A stretch of DNA of 64,000 nt from Gluconobacter roseus NBRC 3990 (lineage in GTDB: Bacteria; Pseudomonadota; Alphaproteobacteria; Acetobacterales; Acetobacteraceae). The stretch is from assembly GCF_006538885.1 (NCBI RefSeq), contig NZ_BJLY01000001.1, positions 682,001 to 746,000 of the forward strand, in the 5' to 3' direction. A program made the position numbers and the translations under genes. The notes under the pieces were generated by a model. The model had not been told where the DNA came from, did not search any database, and worked only from the letters and a program-made list of their open reading frames with translations. Positions 17,066 to 25,142 of the stretch are shown piece by piece. How positions within the stretch are numbered: position 1 is the first letter of the stretch; each line of letters opens with the position of its first letter.

Positions 17066-18457
17066 ATGAATCCGCATCCCCAGCTTCCATTCGTGACCTC
17101 TGCCGAAGCGCCGTCGGCCCGTCTGGTGCATCTTGTGGCCTGTGAGGACAGCGCTGCGATTTCCGGGCTTCTGGGCGATCACGCGGCTTTTCTTGAAGGG
17201 CAGGGTTTTTCCTCGAAAGACGGCGCCTTCACGCTGTTGCCGGGTGAGAGTGGCGTTGGCGCTGCGATTCTGTGTGTGGCGTCCGCGCGGGTGAACGATC
17301 CGGCCGCTTTTGGAACGCTTGGAACCGCATTGCCGGACGGGGACTGGACGGTTGTCCTGCATGGGCTCGGGGAGGCGGCGCTGGAAAGTGCGCTGCTTGG
17401 GTTCTGCATGGGGGCGTACCGGTTCAGCCTCGGTGAGGCCAAACCTCTGACGACGCGGATGGTCGTGCCGGATGATGCGAAACGGCTGGTGGCGCTGTCG
17501 AAGGCGGTCTGGTTCGGGCGTGACCTTATTAACATGCCGGCCAATCTGCTGGGACCGCGTGAACTGGCGGATATGGCCGGTGCGGCGCTGGTGCATCGCG
17601 GGGCTACTGTCAGCATTGTCGAAGGTGATGATCTGCGCAGTGCGTATCCGTGTCTGGCCGATGTTGGTGAGGGGTCGGAGCGCAAGCCGGCTGTGGTTGT
17701 GGCGCGGTGGAAGGCGCGTGAGGGGGCGCCGCGGATTTCGCTGATTGGCAAGGGCGTGTGTTTCGATACGGGCGGGTACGATCTCAAGAGCGCTGCAGGC
17801 ATGTTGCGCATGAAGAAGGACATGGGCGGGGCAGCGCTGATGCTGGCCGTCATGTGTGCGGCGATCGATCTTGGGTTGGATGTGGATCTGGAGCTGCGTC
17901 TGGGCTGTGTCGAGAACAGTGTCTCGGGTCATGCCATGCGGCCCGGCGATGTGCTGCGGACGCGGAGCGGCAAGACGGTCGAAATTGGCAATACGGATGC
18001 GGAAGGGCGTCTGGTGTTGTGTGATCTGATAACGGAAGCGTCTGAAAGCCGTCCGGGTGCCATTCTGGATGCTGCAACTTTAACGGGTGCCGCGCGCGTT
18101 GCACTCGGTCCGGATGTGCCGGCACTGTTCAGCAATGACGATGAACTCGCCTCACTCATTATCGAATCGGGAAAAGCGACAGCCGATGTAATGTGGAGAA
18201 TGCCACTCTGGCATGGCTATGATGCATGGCTGGATAGTAAAGTGGCTGACTTCGGAAATGTGACGTCCAAGCCAATGGCTGGCGCGATTACAGCCGCACT
18301 TTATCTTCAGAAATTCGTTCCGAACGGCCAGAAATGGGCGCATATCGACACTTACGCTTGGAATGATGGCGCGCGACCGGGTCGGCCTGAGGGCGGAGAA
18401 GTGCTGGGTCTTCGGGCAATTCTGGAAACTTTGTCACGAATTCATAATAATTCCTGA
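17066..18457 (+). CDS. Leucyl aminopeptidase family protein (M17)
   Basis: A 463-residue cytosolic metallo-aminopeptidase of the PepA/M17 family that removes N-terminal residues from peptides. The two-metal signature NTDAEGRLVL, the GKGVCFDTGG metal/lysine motif and KKDMGGAA are present. The ATG at 17066 follows GAGGAAGAAAG, a good ribosome site; upstream open frame is non-coding. It diverges from the helicase. The first two-thirds use G/C-ending codons, while the last ~130 codons are noticeably more AT-rich, with codons such as CGA ATT CAT AAT AAT at the end. This could reflect recombination or relaxed codon selection. Confidence 0.93.
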   Translation: MNPHPQLPFVTSAEAPSARLVHLVACEDSAAISGLLGDHAAFLEGQGFSSKDGAFTLLPGESGVGAAILCVASARVNDPAAFGTLGTALPDGDWTVVLHGLGEAALESALLGFCMGAYRFSLGEAKPLTTRMVVPDDAKRLVALSKAVWFGRDLINMPANLLGPRELADMAGAALVHRGATVSIVEGDDLRSAYPCLADVGEGSERKPAVVVARWKAREGAPRISLIGKGVCFDTGGYDLKSAAGMLRMKKDMGGAALMLAVMCAAIDLGLDVDLELRLGCVENSVSGHAMRPGDVLRTRSGKTVEIGNTDAEGRLVLCDLITEASESRPGAILDAATLTGAARVALGPDVPALFSNDDELASLIIESGKATADVMWRMPLWHGYDAWLDSKVADFGNVTSKPMAGAITAALYLQKFVPNGQKWAHIDTYAWNDGARPGRPEGGEVLGLRAILETLSRIHNNS

Positions 18458-18759
18458 GCTTCCATAAAGCGTTTCACTAGGCGAACAGTGCGCTCACGCG
18501 ACGGAGTGTTGAAAGATTGGGGTGTCAAAAGCCTTTGGATGAGGCATATGGCCCTTATCGTTTCGATGCAGAGTCATCGTCTACTGGATTGTTTTGGAAC
18601 CCATATGCTTGCGCATGCGTTTCGAATCACCATCTGAGTGCCACTACGGTCTCTCCGGCAGCGGAGAGGCAGAGACAATTTCATGTCGGCCCCTTTCTTG
18701 CCGGGTCCTGTTATGGGATCGGGCAACAGGCTGGGGGCAGACTGCTTAGGAGAGAGATC
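18458..18759 (+). promoter_or_regulatory. 300-bp intergenic leader before the marR-type gene
   Basis: No gene is supported here. The marR frame stays open upstream to 18517, but the encoded sequence has no protein-like character. GC is lower than in surrounding genes. It contains the dyad at 18707-18730 listed separately. No promoter can be assigned with confidence. Confidence 0.4.
18707..18730. promoter_or_regulatory. candidate operator dyad upstream of marR-type gene
   Basis: CCTGTT (18707-18712) and AACAGG (18725-18730) form a perfect 6-bp dyad with a 12-bp spacer, 30 bp before the regulator start codon. MarR proteins often bind such inverted repeats in their own promoters; binding is inferred only. 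Confidence 0.3.
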
Positions 18760-19161
18760 ATGCCCCAGGCTACCAATGATCAGATGCTCAACCTTCTGTG
18801 CGACACCATCGTTTCCATGGTCCGTCGTGACGGACCCGACCTTTCCGCCCGTCAGCTCGCCGTCTTCCTGACCTGCTATCTGCGGGACGGAGCTCACACG
18901 GTCCGTGGCCTGGCACTGGAACTCAAGGTTTCCAAGCCAGCCATCACCCGCGCGCTCGACCGTCTGGGCGAGCTGGATCTGGCACGTCGCAAGGTCGATC
19001 CGCTGGATCGCCGTTCGGTGCTGGTGCAGCGTACGCTGAAGGGCTCCACCTTCCTGCGTGAAATGCGCGCCGTCATGGCGGAAGCTTCCGGTACGCGCTC
19101 CACGCGCACGGAACGCGCTTCGGCTTCGGTCGAGCGTCTGAGCAGCCGTCGCGCTGGCTGA
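18760..19161 (+). CDS. MarR-type winged-helix transcriptional regulator
   Basis: A 133-residue DNA-binding protein. The segment LALELKVSKPAITRALDRLG is a winged-helix recognition region and KVDPLDRRSVLVQRT is the beta-wing DxR motif of MarR family members. The start ATG follows TAGGAGAGAG. The C-terminus is short and Ser/Thr/Arg-rich (GTRSTRTERASASVERLS), shorter than the dimerisation helices of typical MarR proteins, so dimerisation may differ. No divergently transcribed partner gene is adjacent, so its regulon is unknown; the upstream dyad suggests autoregulation. Confidence 0.85.
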   Translation: MPQATNDQMLNLLCDTIVSMVRRDGPDLSARQLAVFLTCYLRDGAHTVRGLALELKVSKPAITRALDRLGELDLARRKVDPLDRRSVLVQRTLKGSTFLREMRAVMAEASGTRSTRTERASASVERLSSRRAG

Positions 19162-19167
19162 TTTAAG

Positions 19168-19215
19168 CCGCTGGGTTACCAGCGGTCCTGCACGCGGGTT
19201 CTGGCCCGCGTGCAG
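19168..19215. repeat. two adjacent perfect hairpins at a convergent gene end
   Basis: CCGCTGG/CCAGCGG (19168-19174 and 19179-19185, loop GTTA) is followed by CTGCACGCGGG/CCCGCGTGCAG (19188-19198 and 19205-19215). The second lies inside the last codons of the WecA-like gene. Neither has a T-tract, so they are not standard terminators, but they sit where the two transcripts converge. Confidence 0.6.
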
Positions 19216-20147
19216 ACATATCCTGTCCACACAAGCTGTGGCAGGAGGATCATCAGGATAGTTGTGATGATCTGACCTGTGGCGAAAGCCGCAGCGCCCC
19301 AGAGGGCAAATCCCCAATAGATGACTGTGACGAGCGGGACGGATAGTCCTGAGCGGATGGCCAGTTGATAGAGATGGCCGCGATGGGCCTGTGCGAGCCT
19401 GTCACCGGCGCGTGCACGGCGCAGGAGCGTGAAGCTCGCATCCCACAGCACGCCTGAGAGCAGGGCGATGACGAGCAGGCCGCCTCCGGTATTGAAGCCG
19501 GTCATGCCGCCCCAGGCCATGGCCAGACCGATCGGCTGGCTGCCGACGTCACCCATGAAGATCCGGGCTTTCGGAAAATTATAGGGCAGGAAGGTCAGAA
19601 GGCAGACGGCGAGCAGCACGAAGGTTGCGGGCATGATGCCTGCGCTGGCCAGAATGAGCGCGGAAATGGCCATGGTGCCTGATGCGAGGCCGTTGATACC
19701 GTCGATGAAATTCAGGGCATTCGTGATGAAAACGGCAGCCAGGACGAATGGGACCAGTTCGTAAAACGGGGCGCCTGTTCCAATCGCGGCGGCGATGGCG
19801 GCCACGAACTGTGCGGCGAGCTTGTAGCGCGCGGGGAAGGGGCGGACGTCATCGAGCCATGAGACCGCGCCGAGCAGGATCATGCCCAGAAGCAGTCCGG
19901 TGACGGGCGGGATGATCTGCGCGGAGGCATGAGCCGCATGAAGAGCGGGGATCAGGCAGAGGACGAAGGCGCCGATGATGCCGATGCCGCCGCCTTTCGG
20001 GGTGGGGCGTGTATGCGAGCTGCGGGCGACGGGATGGTCGAGCACGCCGGCGAGGATCATGAGCAGGATCAGGAGATTGCACAGTACAACGGCGGCAAGA
20101 CAGGGAAGTGTGACGCCGCTGGTCAGGGTCTGCAAAGAAAAGGGCAT
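19176..20147 (-). CDS. WecA/MraY-like undecaprenyl-phosphate sugar-1-phosphate transferase
   Basis: A 323-residue membrane enzyme of the polyprenyl-phosphate N-acetylhexosamine-1-phosphate transferase family that starts lipid-linked glycan assembly (O-antigen, capsule or similar). Around ten membrane segments are visible. Cytoplasmic catalytic motifs are PKGGG near 50, WLDD near 97, NFIDGINGLASG near 147, FMGDVGSQ near 198 and HRGHLYQ near 254, as in WecA/WbpL rather than MraY. It diverges from the 4,6-dehydratase gene with 45 bp between starts, which suggests a shared control region and a common glycan pathway. Sugar specificity cannot be told. Confidence 0.9.
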   Translation of the reverse strand: MPFSLQTLTSGVTLPCLAAVVLCNLLILLMILAGVLDHPVARSSHTRPTPKGGGIGIIGAFVLCLIPALHAAHASAQIIPPVTGLLLGMILLGAVSWLDDVRPFPARYKLAAQFVAAIAAAIGTGAPFYELVPFVLAAVFITNALNFIDGINGLASGTMAISALILASAGIMPATFVLLAVCLLTFLPYNFPKARIFMGDVGSQPIGLAMAWGGMTGFNTGGGLLVIALLSGVLWDASFTLLRRARAGDRLAQAHRGHLYQLAIRSGLSVPLVTVIYWGFALWGAAAFATGQIITTILMILLPQLVWTGYVCTRARTRVQDRW

Positions 20148-20192
20148 GGGACGACTTTATGGGAGGGAGGCTTTTGGCGCTATAAGGGGCGC

Positions 20193-22193
20193 GTGACATC
20201 TGTTCATCCTACAGGGCCCACATCTCCGGCCTCAATGCCCCCTTCCGGCCCGTCCTCGCGTACATCGATGCAGGCACGCCGCATCGCACTTAATGTCGCG
20301 CTCGACGGAGTCGTGTCCGCAGCGGCTGTGCTGGTCGCGCGCTGGCTGGCCGATCCGGCGGGAGGATGGCTGCACCCGCTGTGGTTTATTGCCGGGGGCG
20401 GGATCACGCTGCTTGTGGGGGGGCTGCCCTTTCGTATTCCGCAGCAGTACTGGCGGTTTTCAGGTGTGGCGGACCTGTTCAACATCGCCTGTGCGTCTAT
20501 CCTCAGCGCGCTGTTGTTTGCAGGATTGCTCCATGTGGCGGGCTATCCGCTGCCGACGCCGACCTTCCCTATCATTCATGCGCTGGTCCTGCTCGTCTTC
20601 TTGGGCGCGATCCGGATGATGTGGCGACTGGCGGCGCGGCGCAAAAGTGTGGCGCTTAATGGTGAGCGCATCCTGCTGCTTGGGGCGGATCATGAGGCTG
20701 ATCTGTTCATCCGGGCCATGGAGCGGGACAGGGTGAACAACCGGCGTGTGGTTGGGCTGCTGACTGGTGGATCGCAGCAGGCCGGGCGGCGGATTCATGA
20801 CTGCCCGATTCTCGGAACCATCAGTGAGACGCCAGCCATTCTGGAGCGGCTGTTTGCTTCGGGAAAGCTGCCGGATGCGCTGGTCATTACGGCCGGGGAG
20901 ATCAAGGGCAAGGAACTGTCCCGTATTCTCGAAGCGGCACGGGCCTATGACATTGATGTACAGCGTACGCCATCGCTGACTGCGTTGCAGCCGGCTGATC
21001 GGGTGGAGCTTCGGCCCATCGCGATCGAGGATCTGCTAAACCGGCCGCCAGTGGCGCTCGACTCGCAGGGGATGGCACGGCTGATCTGTGGGCGCGTCAT
21101 TGCCGTGACGGGGGCCGGAGGCAGTATCGGTTCCGAGCTGACGCGACAGATCGCATCGTTCCAGCCGGACATGCTTTTGCTGATCGAAAGCAGCGAATAT
21201 GCGCTGTGGCAGATCAATCTGGATATTTCGGAACGCTTTGGCGATGTGAAACGCCATCAGATCATCGCGGATGTGCGTGACCGGCGGCGGATGGCCGAAG
21301 TGTTCGGCGCGTACCGGCCGCAGATCGTCTTTCATGCGGCGGCGCTCAAGCATGTGCCCATCGTGGAAGACAATCCGGTCGAGGGTGTGCTGACCAATGT
21401 GATTGGCACGCGGATCGTCGCGGATGAGGCCGAGCGGGCCGGGGCGCAGGCGATGGTCATGATTTCCACGGACAAGGCAGTCAATCCGTCCAGTCTGATG
21501 GGCGCGAGCAAGCGCTGTGCGGAGGTGTACGGGCAGGCACTCGATATGCGGGCGCGGGCCGGGCAGGGCGGTATGCGCTGCGTGACCGTGCGGTTTGGCA
21601 ATGTGCTTGGGTCCACGGGTTCGGTTGTGCCGCTGTTTCGGCGGCAGCTTGAGCATGGCGGGCCGCTGACGGTCACGCATCCGGACATGACGCGCTATTT
21701 CATGACAGTACCCGAGGCCGTGGGGCTGGTGTTGCAGGCGGCTGTGCGTGGGACGCATGAGCGCGCGCAGAACGATGCGACGGACCAGCGTCTCAGGCAG
21801 GGCGGTATTTTCGTGCTTGATATGGGTGATCCGGTGCGGATCATGGATCTGGCGTTCCAGATGATCCGTCTGGCCGGCCTGCGGCCCGAGAGCGATATCG
21901 AGATCCGCTTTACCGGGCTGCGGCCCGGCGAAAAGCTGTTCGAGGAGCTGTTCCACGGCCGTGAGGCGCCGGTTCCGACCGATGCGCCCGGTCTGCGGAT
22001 GGCCTCTCCCCGTACTGTCGATTTTGCCGTCGCCACTGCTGCGATGGATGAGCTGGAGGCGGCCTGTCACGCGAGTGATCTGGGCGCGGTCATGGCTATC
22101 CTGTATCGGCTGGTGCCGGAATTTCTTCATAACCGTGACGGCAATACGCCGCTTGCGATGTCCCATCCTGATCCGGAGATGATAGCGCCATGA
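20193..22193 (+). CDS. Membrane-anchored nucleotide-sugar 4,6-dehydratase (WbpM/PglF/CapD-like)
   Basis: A 666-residue enzyme that converts UDP-GlcNAc-type sugars to 4-keto-6-deoxy intermediates. N-terminal membrane helices (about residues 30-145) precede a CoA-binding-like domain and an SDR domain with NAD motif TGAGGSIGSE near 306. The catalytic tyrosine of ordinary SDRs is replaced by methionine in LMGASKR after TDKAVNPSS, the hallmark of WbpM/PglF-type dehydratases. GTG at 20193 follows AAGGGG; ATG at 20235 or 20268 are alternatives. It overlaps the aminotransferase gene by 4 bp. Together they could make a 4-amino (or, with another enzyme, 3-amino) deoxysugar. Confidence 0.92.
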   Translation: MTSVHPTGPTSPASMPPSGPSSRTSMQARRIALNVALDGVVSAAAVLVARWLADPAGGWLHPLWFIAGGGITLLVGGLPFRIPQQYWRFSGVADLFNIACASILSALLFAGLLHVAGYPLPTPTFPIIHALVLLVFLGAIRMMWRLAARRKSVALNGERILLLGADHEADLFIRAMERDRVNNRRVVGLLTGGSQQAGRRIHDCPILGTISETPAILERLFASGKLPDALVITAGEIKGKELSRILEAARAYDIDVQRTPSLTALQPADRVELRPIAIEDLLNRPPVALDSQGMARLICGRVIAVTGAGGSIGSELTRQIASFQPDMLLLIESSEYALWQINLDISERFGDVKRHQIIADVRDRRRMAEVFGAYRPQIVFHAAALKHVPIVEDNPVEGVLTNVIGTRIVADEAERAGAQAMVMISTDKAVNPSSLMGASKRCAEVYGQALDMRARAGQGGMRCVTVRFGNVLGSTGSVVPLFRRQLEHGGPLTVTHPDMTRYFMTVPEAVGLVLQAAVRGTHERAQNDATDQRLRQGGIFVLDMGDPVRIMDLAFQMIRLAGLRPESDIEIRFTGLRPGEKLFEELFHGREAPVPTDAPGLRMASPRTVDFAVATAAMDELEAACHASDLGAVMAILYRLVPEFLHNRDGNTPLAMSHPDPEMIAP

Positions 22194-23332
22194 CAAGGCA
22201 GATTGCTTTTCTCGACCTTCCCGCCCAGCAGGCGCGGCTGAAGGGCAGCATCCAGAAACGTGTGGACGCCGTCATGGCGCATTGCCGCTTCGTGCTGGGC
22301 CCCGAAGTGCAGGAACTGGAGCAGCGTCTGGCGGAGTTCGGCGGTGCGAGACATGCGATCGGCGTGTCGTCCGGGACGGATGCGCTGCTGATGGTACTGA
22401 TGGGTGAGGAGATCGGGCCGGGAGACGCGGTGTTTCTGCCAGCCTTTACCTATACGGCGACGGCCGAAGTTGTTCTGCTGCTGGGGGGCACGCCGGTTTT
22501 CGTGGATGTGGATCCGCAGACCTTCCAGATCAGTCTTGAGTCCCTGAAGGAGCGGCTTGAAGCCGTGCGTCAGGCTGAGGAGTTGGAGCCCCGGGTCGTG
22601 ATCGGCGTGGATCTGTTCGGTCAGCCCGCGCCCTGGGACGAACTGAAGGCCTGGACGGCGCAGGAAGATCTGACGTTGGTGGCTGATTGCGCGCAGTCTT
22701 TTGGTGCGACTTATCATGGTCGCCGTCTGGGGCATGAGGCGAAGGCGACCACGCTGTCCTTCTTCCCGTCCAAGCCGCTGGGCGGCTATGGAGATGGCGG
22801 TGCGATCCTGACGGATGATGACGATCTGGCGGCGCTGTATCACTCCCTGCGCACGCATGGGGAAGGGCGCACGCGCTATGAAGTCGAGCGGATTGGCATC
22901 AACGGGCGCCTGGATACGCTTCAGGCTGCGGTGTTGCTGGCAAAGCTCGACGTGTTCGGGGACGAGCTGAAGCGTCGGGATGCGATTGCTTCGGCTTATG
23001 ATGCTGCTATGCCTGCGGGGATCGTGCCGCCTGTGCGCGTTGCCGACAGCGAGAGCGCCTGGGCGATTTATACGGTTCTGCTGCCGGATGCGGGCAAGCG
23101 GAACTCGCTGCAGGCGTTTCTGAAAGACGCGGGCGTTCCAACGGCCATTTATTATCCCAAGCCGCTCCATCATCAGCCGGCTTATGCGCCGCATCATGAT
23201 GGGGCTTCGCTGCCGGTGGCCGAAGGGCTTGGTGCGCGGGTTCTGGCCCTTCCCATTCATCCCGAACTGACGGACGATGACGTCAGCTACATTATTGCAG
23301 CCCTTAACCGCTGGGCAGGAGAACAGGCGTGA
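22190..23332 (+). CDS. DegT/DnrJ/EryC1/StrS sugar aminotransferase
   Basis: A 380-residue PLP enzyme that transaminates keto-sugars bound to nucleotides. Motifs: SSGTDAL near 60, LPAFTYTATAE near 84, DCAQSFGA near 166, and the PLP lysine in FFPSKPLGGYGDGG (K195). It resembles WbpE/PglE-like members. It overlaps the dehydratase upstream (ATGA) and the small membrane protein downstream (GTGA), so the three are one operon. Product position (C3 or C4 amine) cannot be decided from sequence. Confidence 0.92.
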   Translation: MTRQIAFLDLPAQQARLKGSIQKRVDAVMAHCRFVLGPEVQELEQRLAEFGGARHAIGVSSGTDALLMVLMGEEIGPGDAVFLPAFTYTATAEVVLLLGGTPVFVDVDPQTFQISLESLKERLEAVRQAEELEPRVVIGVDLFGQPAPWDELKAWTAQEDLTLVADCAQSFGATYHGRRLGHEAKATTLSFFPSKPLGGYGDGGAILTDDDDLAALYHSLRTHGEGRTRYEVERIGINGRLDTLQAAVLLAKLDVFGDELKRRDAIASAYDAAMPAGIVPPVRVADSESAWAIYTVLLPDAGKRNSLQAFLKDAGVPTAIYYPKPLHHQPAYAPHHDGASLPVAEGLGARVLALPIHPELTDDDVSYIIAALNRWAGEQA

Positions 23333-23757
23333 GACGTGAACAGAAACTTCTGCTGGTTTTTGCGGCCCTTGTTCTCATCCCGGTGGGCATCATCTGGTTC
23401 GTGACCTGGCCGCTGCTGCATGCGTGGAAGCTGCCGGAAGTCACGGCCGGGCAGATCAGTGCGCCGGTCAGCCGTGATCTGACGGCGGATGAAGTCCAGA
23501 AGGTCAATCTGTGGCTTCAGTCGCATGAAACGGCCTGGGGACCGTCGGGTGAGCGTCCGCCTGCACCGGGGCAGGTTATTCTGGAAATGACTACAGCGCA
23601 GGGGCAACCGGTCATTGTGTCCATCTGGAAGCACAAGAAGCAGGACGACATTATTGGGGTTCAGCTTGAAAAGAACGGTCCGTACCGGATGAATACCTTT
23701 CCGGATGCGCAGGTCATGGCGCTTCAGCCTGAGGGCGCGCAGCAGCCTGCGAAGTAA
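23329..23757 (+). CDS. small single-pass membrane protein of unknown function
   Basis: I do not recognise this 142-residue protein. It starts with GTG overlapping the aminotransferase stop, has basic residues MRREQK, one hydrophobic segment at about 7-29, then a soluble domain (probably periplasmic) with PVSRDLTADEVQKVNLWL and a Gln/Pro-rich tail. A mixed alpha/beta domain with an IVSIWKHKKQDD strand-turn is likely. Tight coupling to glycan genes and a terminator just after it imply a role linked to that locus. Confidence 0.75.
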   Translation: MRREQKLLLVFAALVLIPVGIIWFVTWPLLHAWKLPEVTAGQISAPVSRDLTADEVQKVNLWLQSHETAWGPSGERPPAPGQVILEMTTAQGQPVIVSIWKHKKQDDIIGVQLEKNGPYRMNTFPDAQVMALQPEGAQQPAK

Positions 23758-23781
23758 GGAACCGGTGACGGTTCAGGCATG

Positions 23782-23820
23782 AAAAAGACCGGCCTCCTTC
23801 GGGAGTGCCGGTCTTTTTTT
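23782..23820. terminator. bidirectional terminator between the glycan operon and the AI-2E-type permease gene
   Basis: AAGACCGGC pairs with GCCGGTCTT, with an inner CTCC/GGAG stem and TTCG loop. Seven T residues follow on the plus side and five A residues precede, so it can serve both convergent transcripts. Confidence 0.9.
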
Positions 23821-23836
23821 GTTTTTCGCAGAAGAC

Positions 23837-25009
23837 TTATTTCTTCTGTTTTTCTTCTTCTTCCGTGACTTCGCCGACGGCGCGGCGGGTCTGGTTTTCG
23901 TCTTCCAGCGGGGCAGTGGCCTTGTCGCCCATGGCCAGCAGGGCGGCCGTAATGGGGGAGGCCAGGATCAGGCCGGGCGCGCCGAGGATCGAGCCGAAGA
24001 CTGTCTGTGAAAGGATGGCGAGGGCGGGCGGCATGTGAACGGCGCGGCGCTGGATCAGCGGAGCGAGGACGTTGCCTTCGAAGAACTGGATCACGCAGTA
24101 CAGGATGCCAACGAACAGGGCTTCATGGGTACCGAGCGAAAGCCCCAGCAGCACGGCCGGAACCGCGCCGAGGATGGCGCCAATATAGGGGATGAAGTTG
24201 CACAGGCCAGCCACGACGCCGAGCGCCAGTGCGAGCGGCACGCCGATCAGCGACAGACCAATTCCTGACAGCATGCCGACGACCAGCATGTCCAGTGCCT
24301 GCCCGGCGGTCCAGGCCCAGAGGGTCGCGCCGGCTGTGAGCATCAGCTCACGTGCTGCAGGCCGATGCTGGGGCGGCACGAGACGGAGCATGCCGTCGAT
24401 ATAGATCGCCGGGGTGAGTGCGAAATACAGGCCTGCGATCAGGACGACCAGAAGCGTTCCGAGAATACCGAAAACGCTGCTGAGCAGGCCGGTGACTGAT
24501 CCGGCGAGGCCTGATCCCAGTGAGCCGAGATTGGCCGTTCCAGCGGCGTTGCCACCGAGTGAGGATGGCAGGTGATCGAGCACCATCTGGCCGACCGTAG
24601 AGCCGGAGAGATGGGACCGGAGTTCGCCGGACTGGGTGATGAGGGCCTGTTTGAGGCGGATGAACTGGTCACTGATGGCGGGGCCGCTGTTCCAGCCGAG
24701 GCCGATCATGGCGATCAGGATGACGCCTGTCACAAGGGCCACCGCGCCCTGATAGGGAATGACGGGAACGTGACGCCGGAGCATGCGGGCGAGGCCGTGC
24801 AGGACGATCGCGATCAGGGCCGAGGCAAAGATCACGGCCAGCACGTCACCGACCAGCCAGATCGCCAGCAGAATCAGGGTCAGGGTCAGCGTGATGCGCA
24901 TGAGCCCGGCGATTCTGGACAGTTCCCGCGCGCGAGGTTCCGTCTCGCTGCGTTCTGCCGGATCGGAAAAGGATATGGGCATGGAAGGGGTCTGTCCTTG
25001 GTCAGTCAT
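23837..25009 (-). CDS. AI-2E family (PerM/YdiK-like) membrane protein
   Basis: A 390-residue polytopic inner-membrane protein with about eight hydrophobic segments and a soluble insertion near residues 110-165. The conserved motif GVVAGLCNFIPYIGAILGAVPAVLLGL and the later EGNVLAPLIQRR segment are typical. Members have been linked to autoinducer-2 export, Na+/H+ exchange or simply unknown transport; the substrate here is not known. The C-terminus is acidic then lysine-rich (EEEEKQKK). In several Alphaproteobacteria this gene sits beside purM/hda; here it is about 7 kb away. Confidence 0.9.
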   Translation of the reverse strand: MTDQGQTPSMPISFSDPAERSETEPRARELSRIAGLMRITLTLTLILLAIWLVGDVLAVIFASALIAIVLHGLARMLRRHVPVIPYQGAVALVTGVILIAMIGLGWNSGPAISDQFIRLKQALITQSGELRSHLSGSTVGQMVLDHLPSSLGGNAAGTANLGSLGSGLAGSVTGLLSSVFGILGTLLVVLIAGLYFALTPAIYIDGMLRLVPPQHRPAARELMLTAGATLWAWTAGQALDMLVVGMLSGIGLSLIGVPLALALGVVAGLCNFIPYIGAILGAVPAVLLGLSLGTHEALFVGILYCVIQFFEGNVLAPLIQRRAVHMPPALAILSQTVFGSILGAPGLILASPITAALLAMGDKATAPLEDENQTRRAVGEVTEEEEKQKK

Positions 25010-25102
25010 CGCGGACTGGCTTATGGGCAGAGGGAAAGAGGGTCAATGGGGTCCTCATCGCCAGAGTCGATCCATACGGACAACATCTGCGGCGCCGGGG
25101 GT

Positions 25103-25137
25103 AAAACCGGGCTCCGGAAAGTATCCGAAGCCCGGTT
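25103..25137 (-). terminator. probable terminator after the Hint-domain gene
   Basis: AACCGGGCT (25105-25113) pairs with AGCCCGGTT (25129-25137), extended inward by four more pairs. Only four T residues follow on the minus strand, so termination may be weak. Confidence 0.6.
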
Positions 25138-25142
25138 CTGTC

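Noticed and set aside
18517-18759. N-terminal extension of the MarR-type protein
   Set aside because: The upstream frame is open but of low protein character, and a strong AGGAG site precedes the ATG at 18760.
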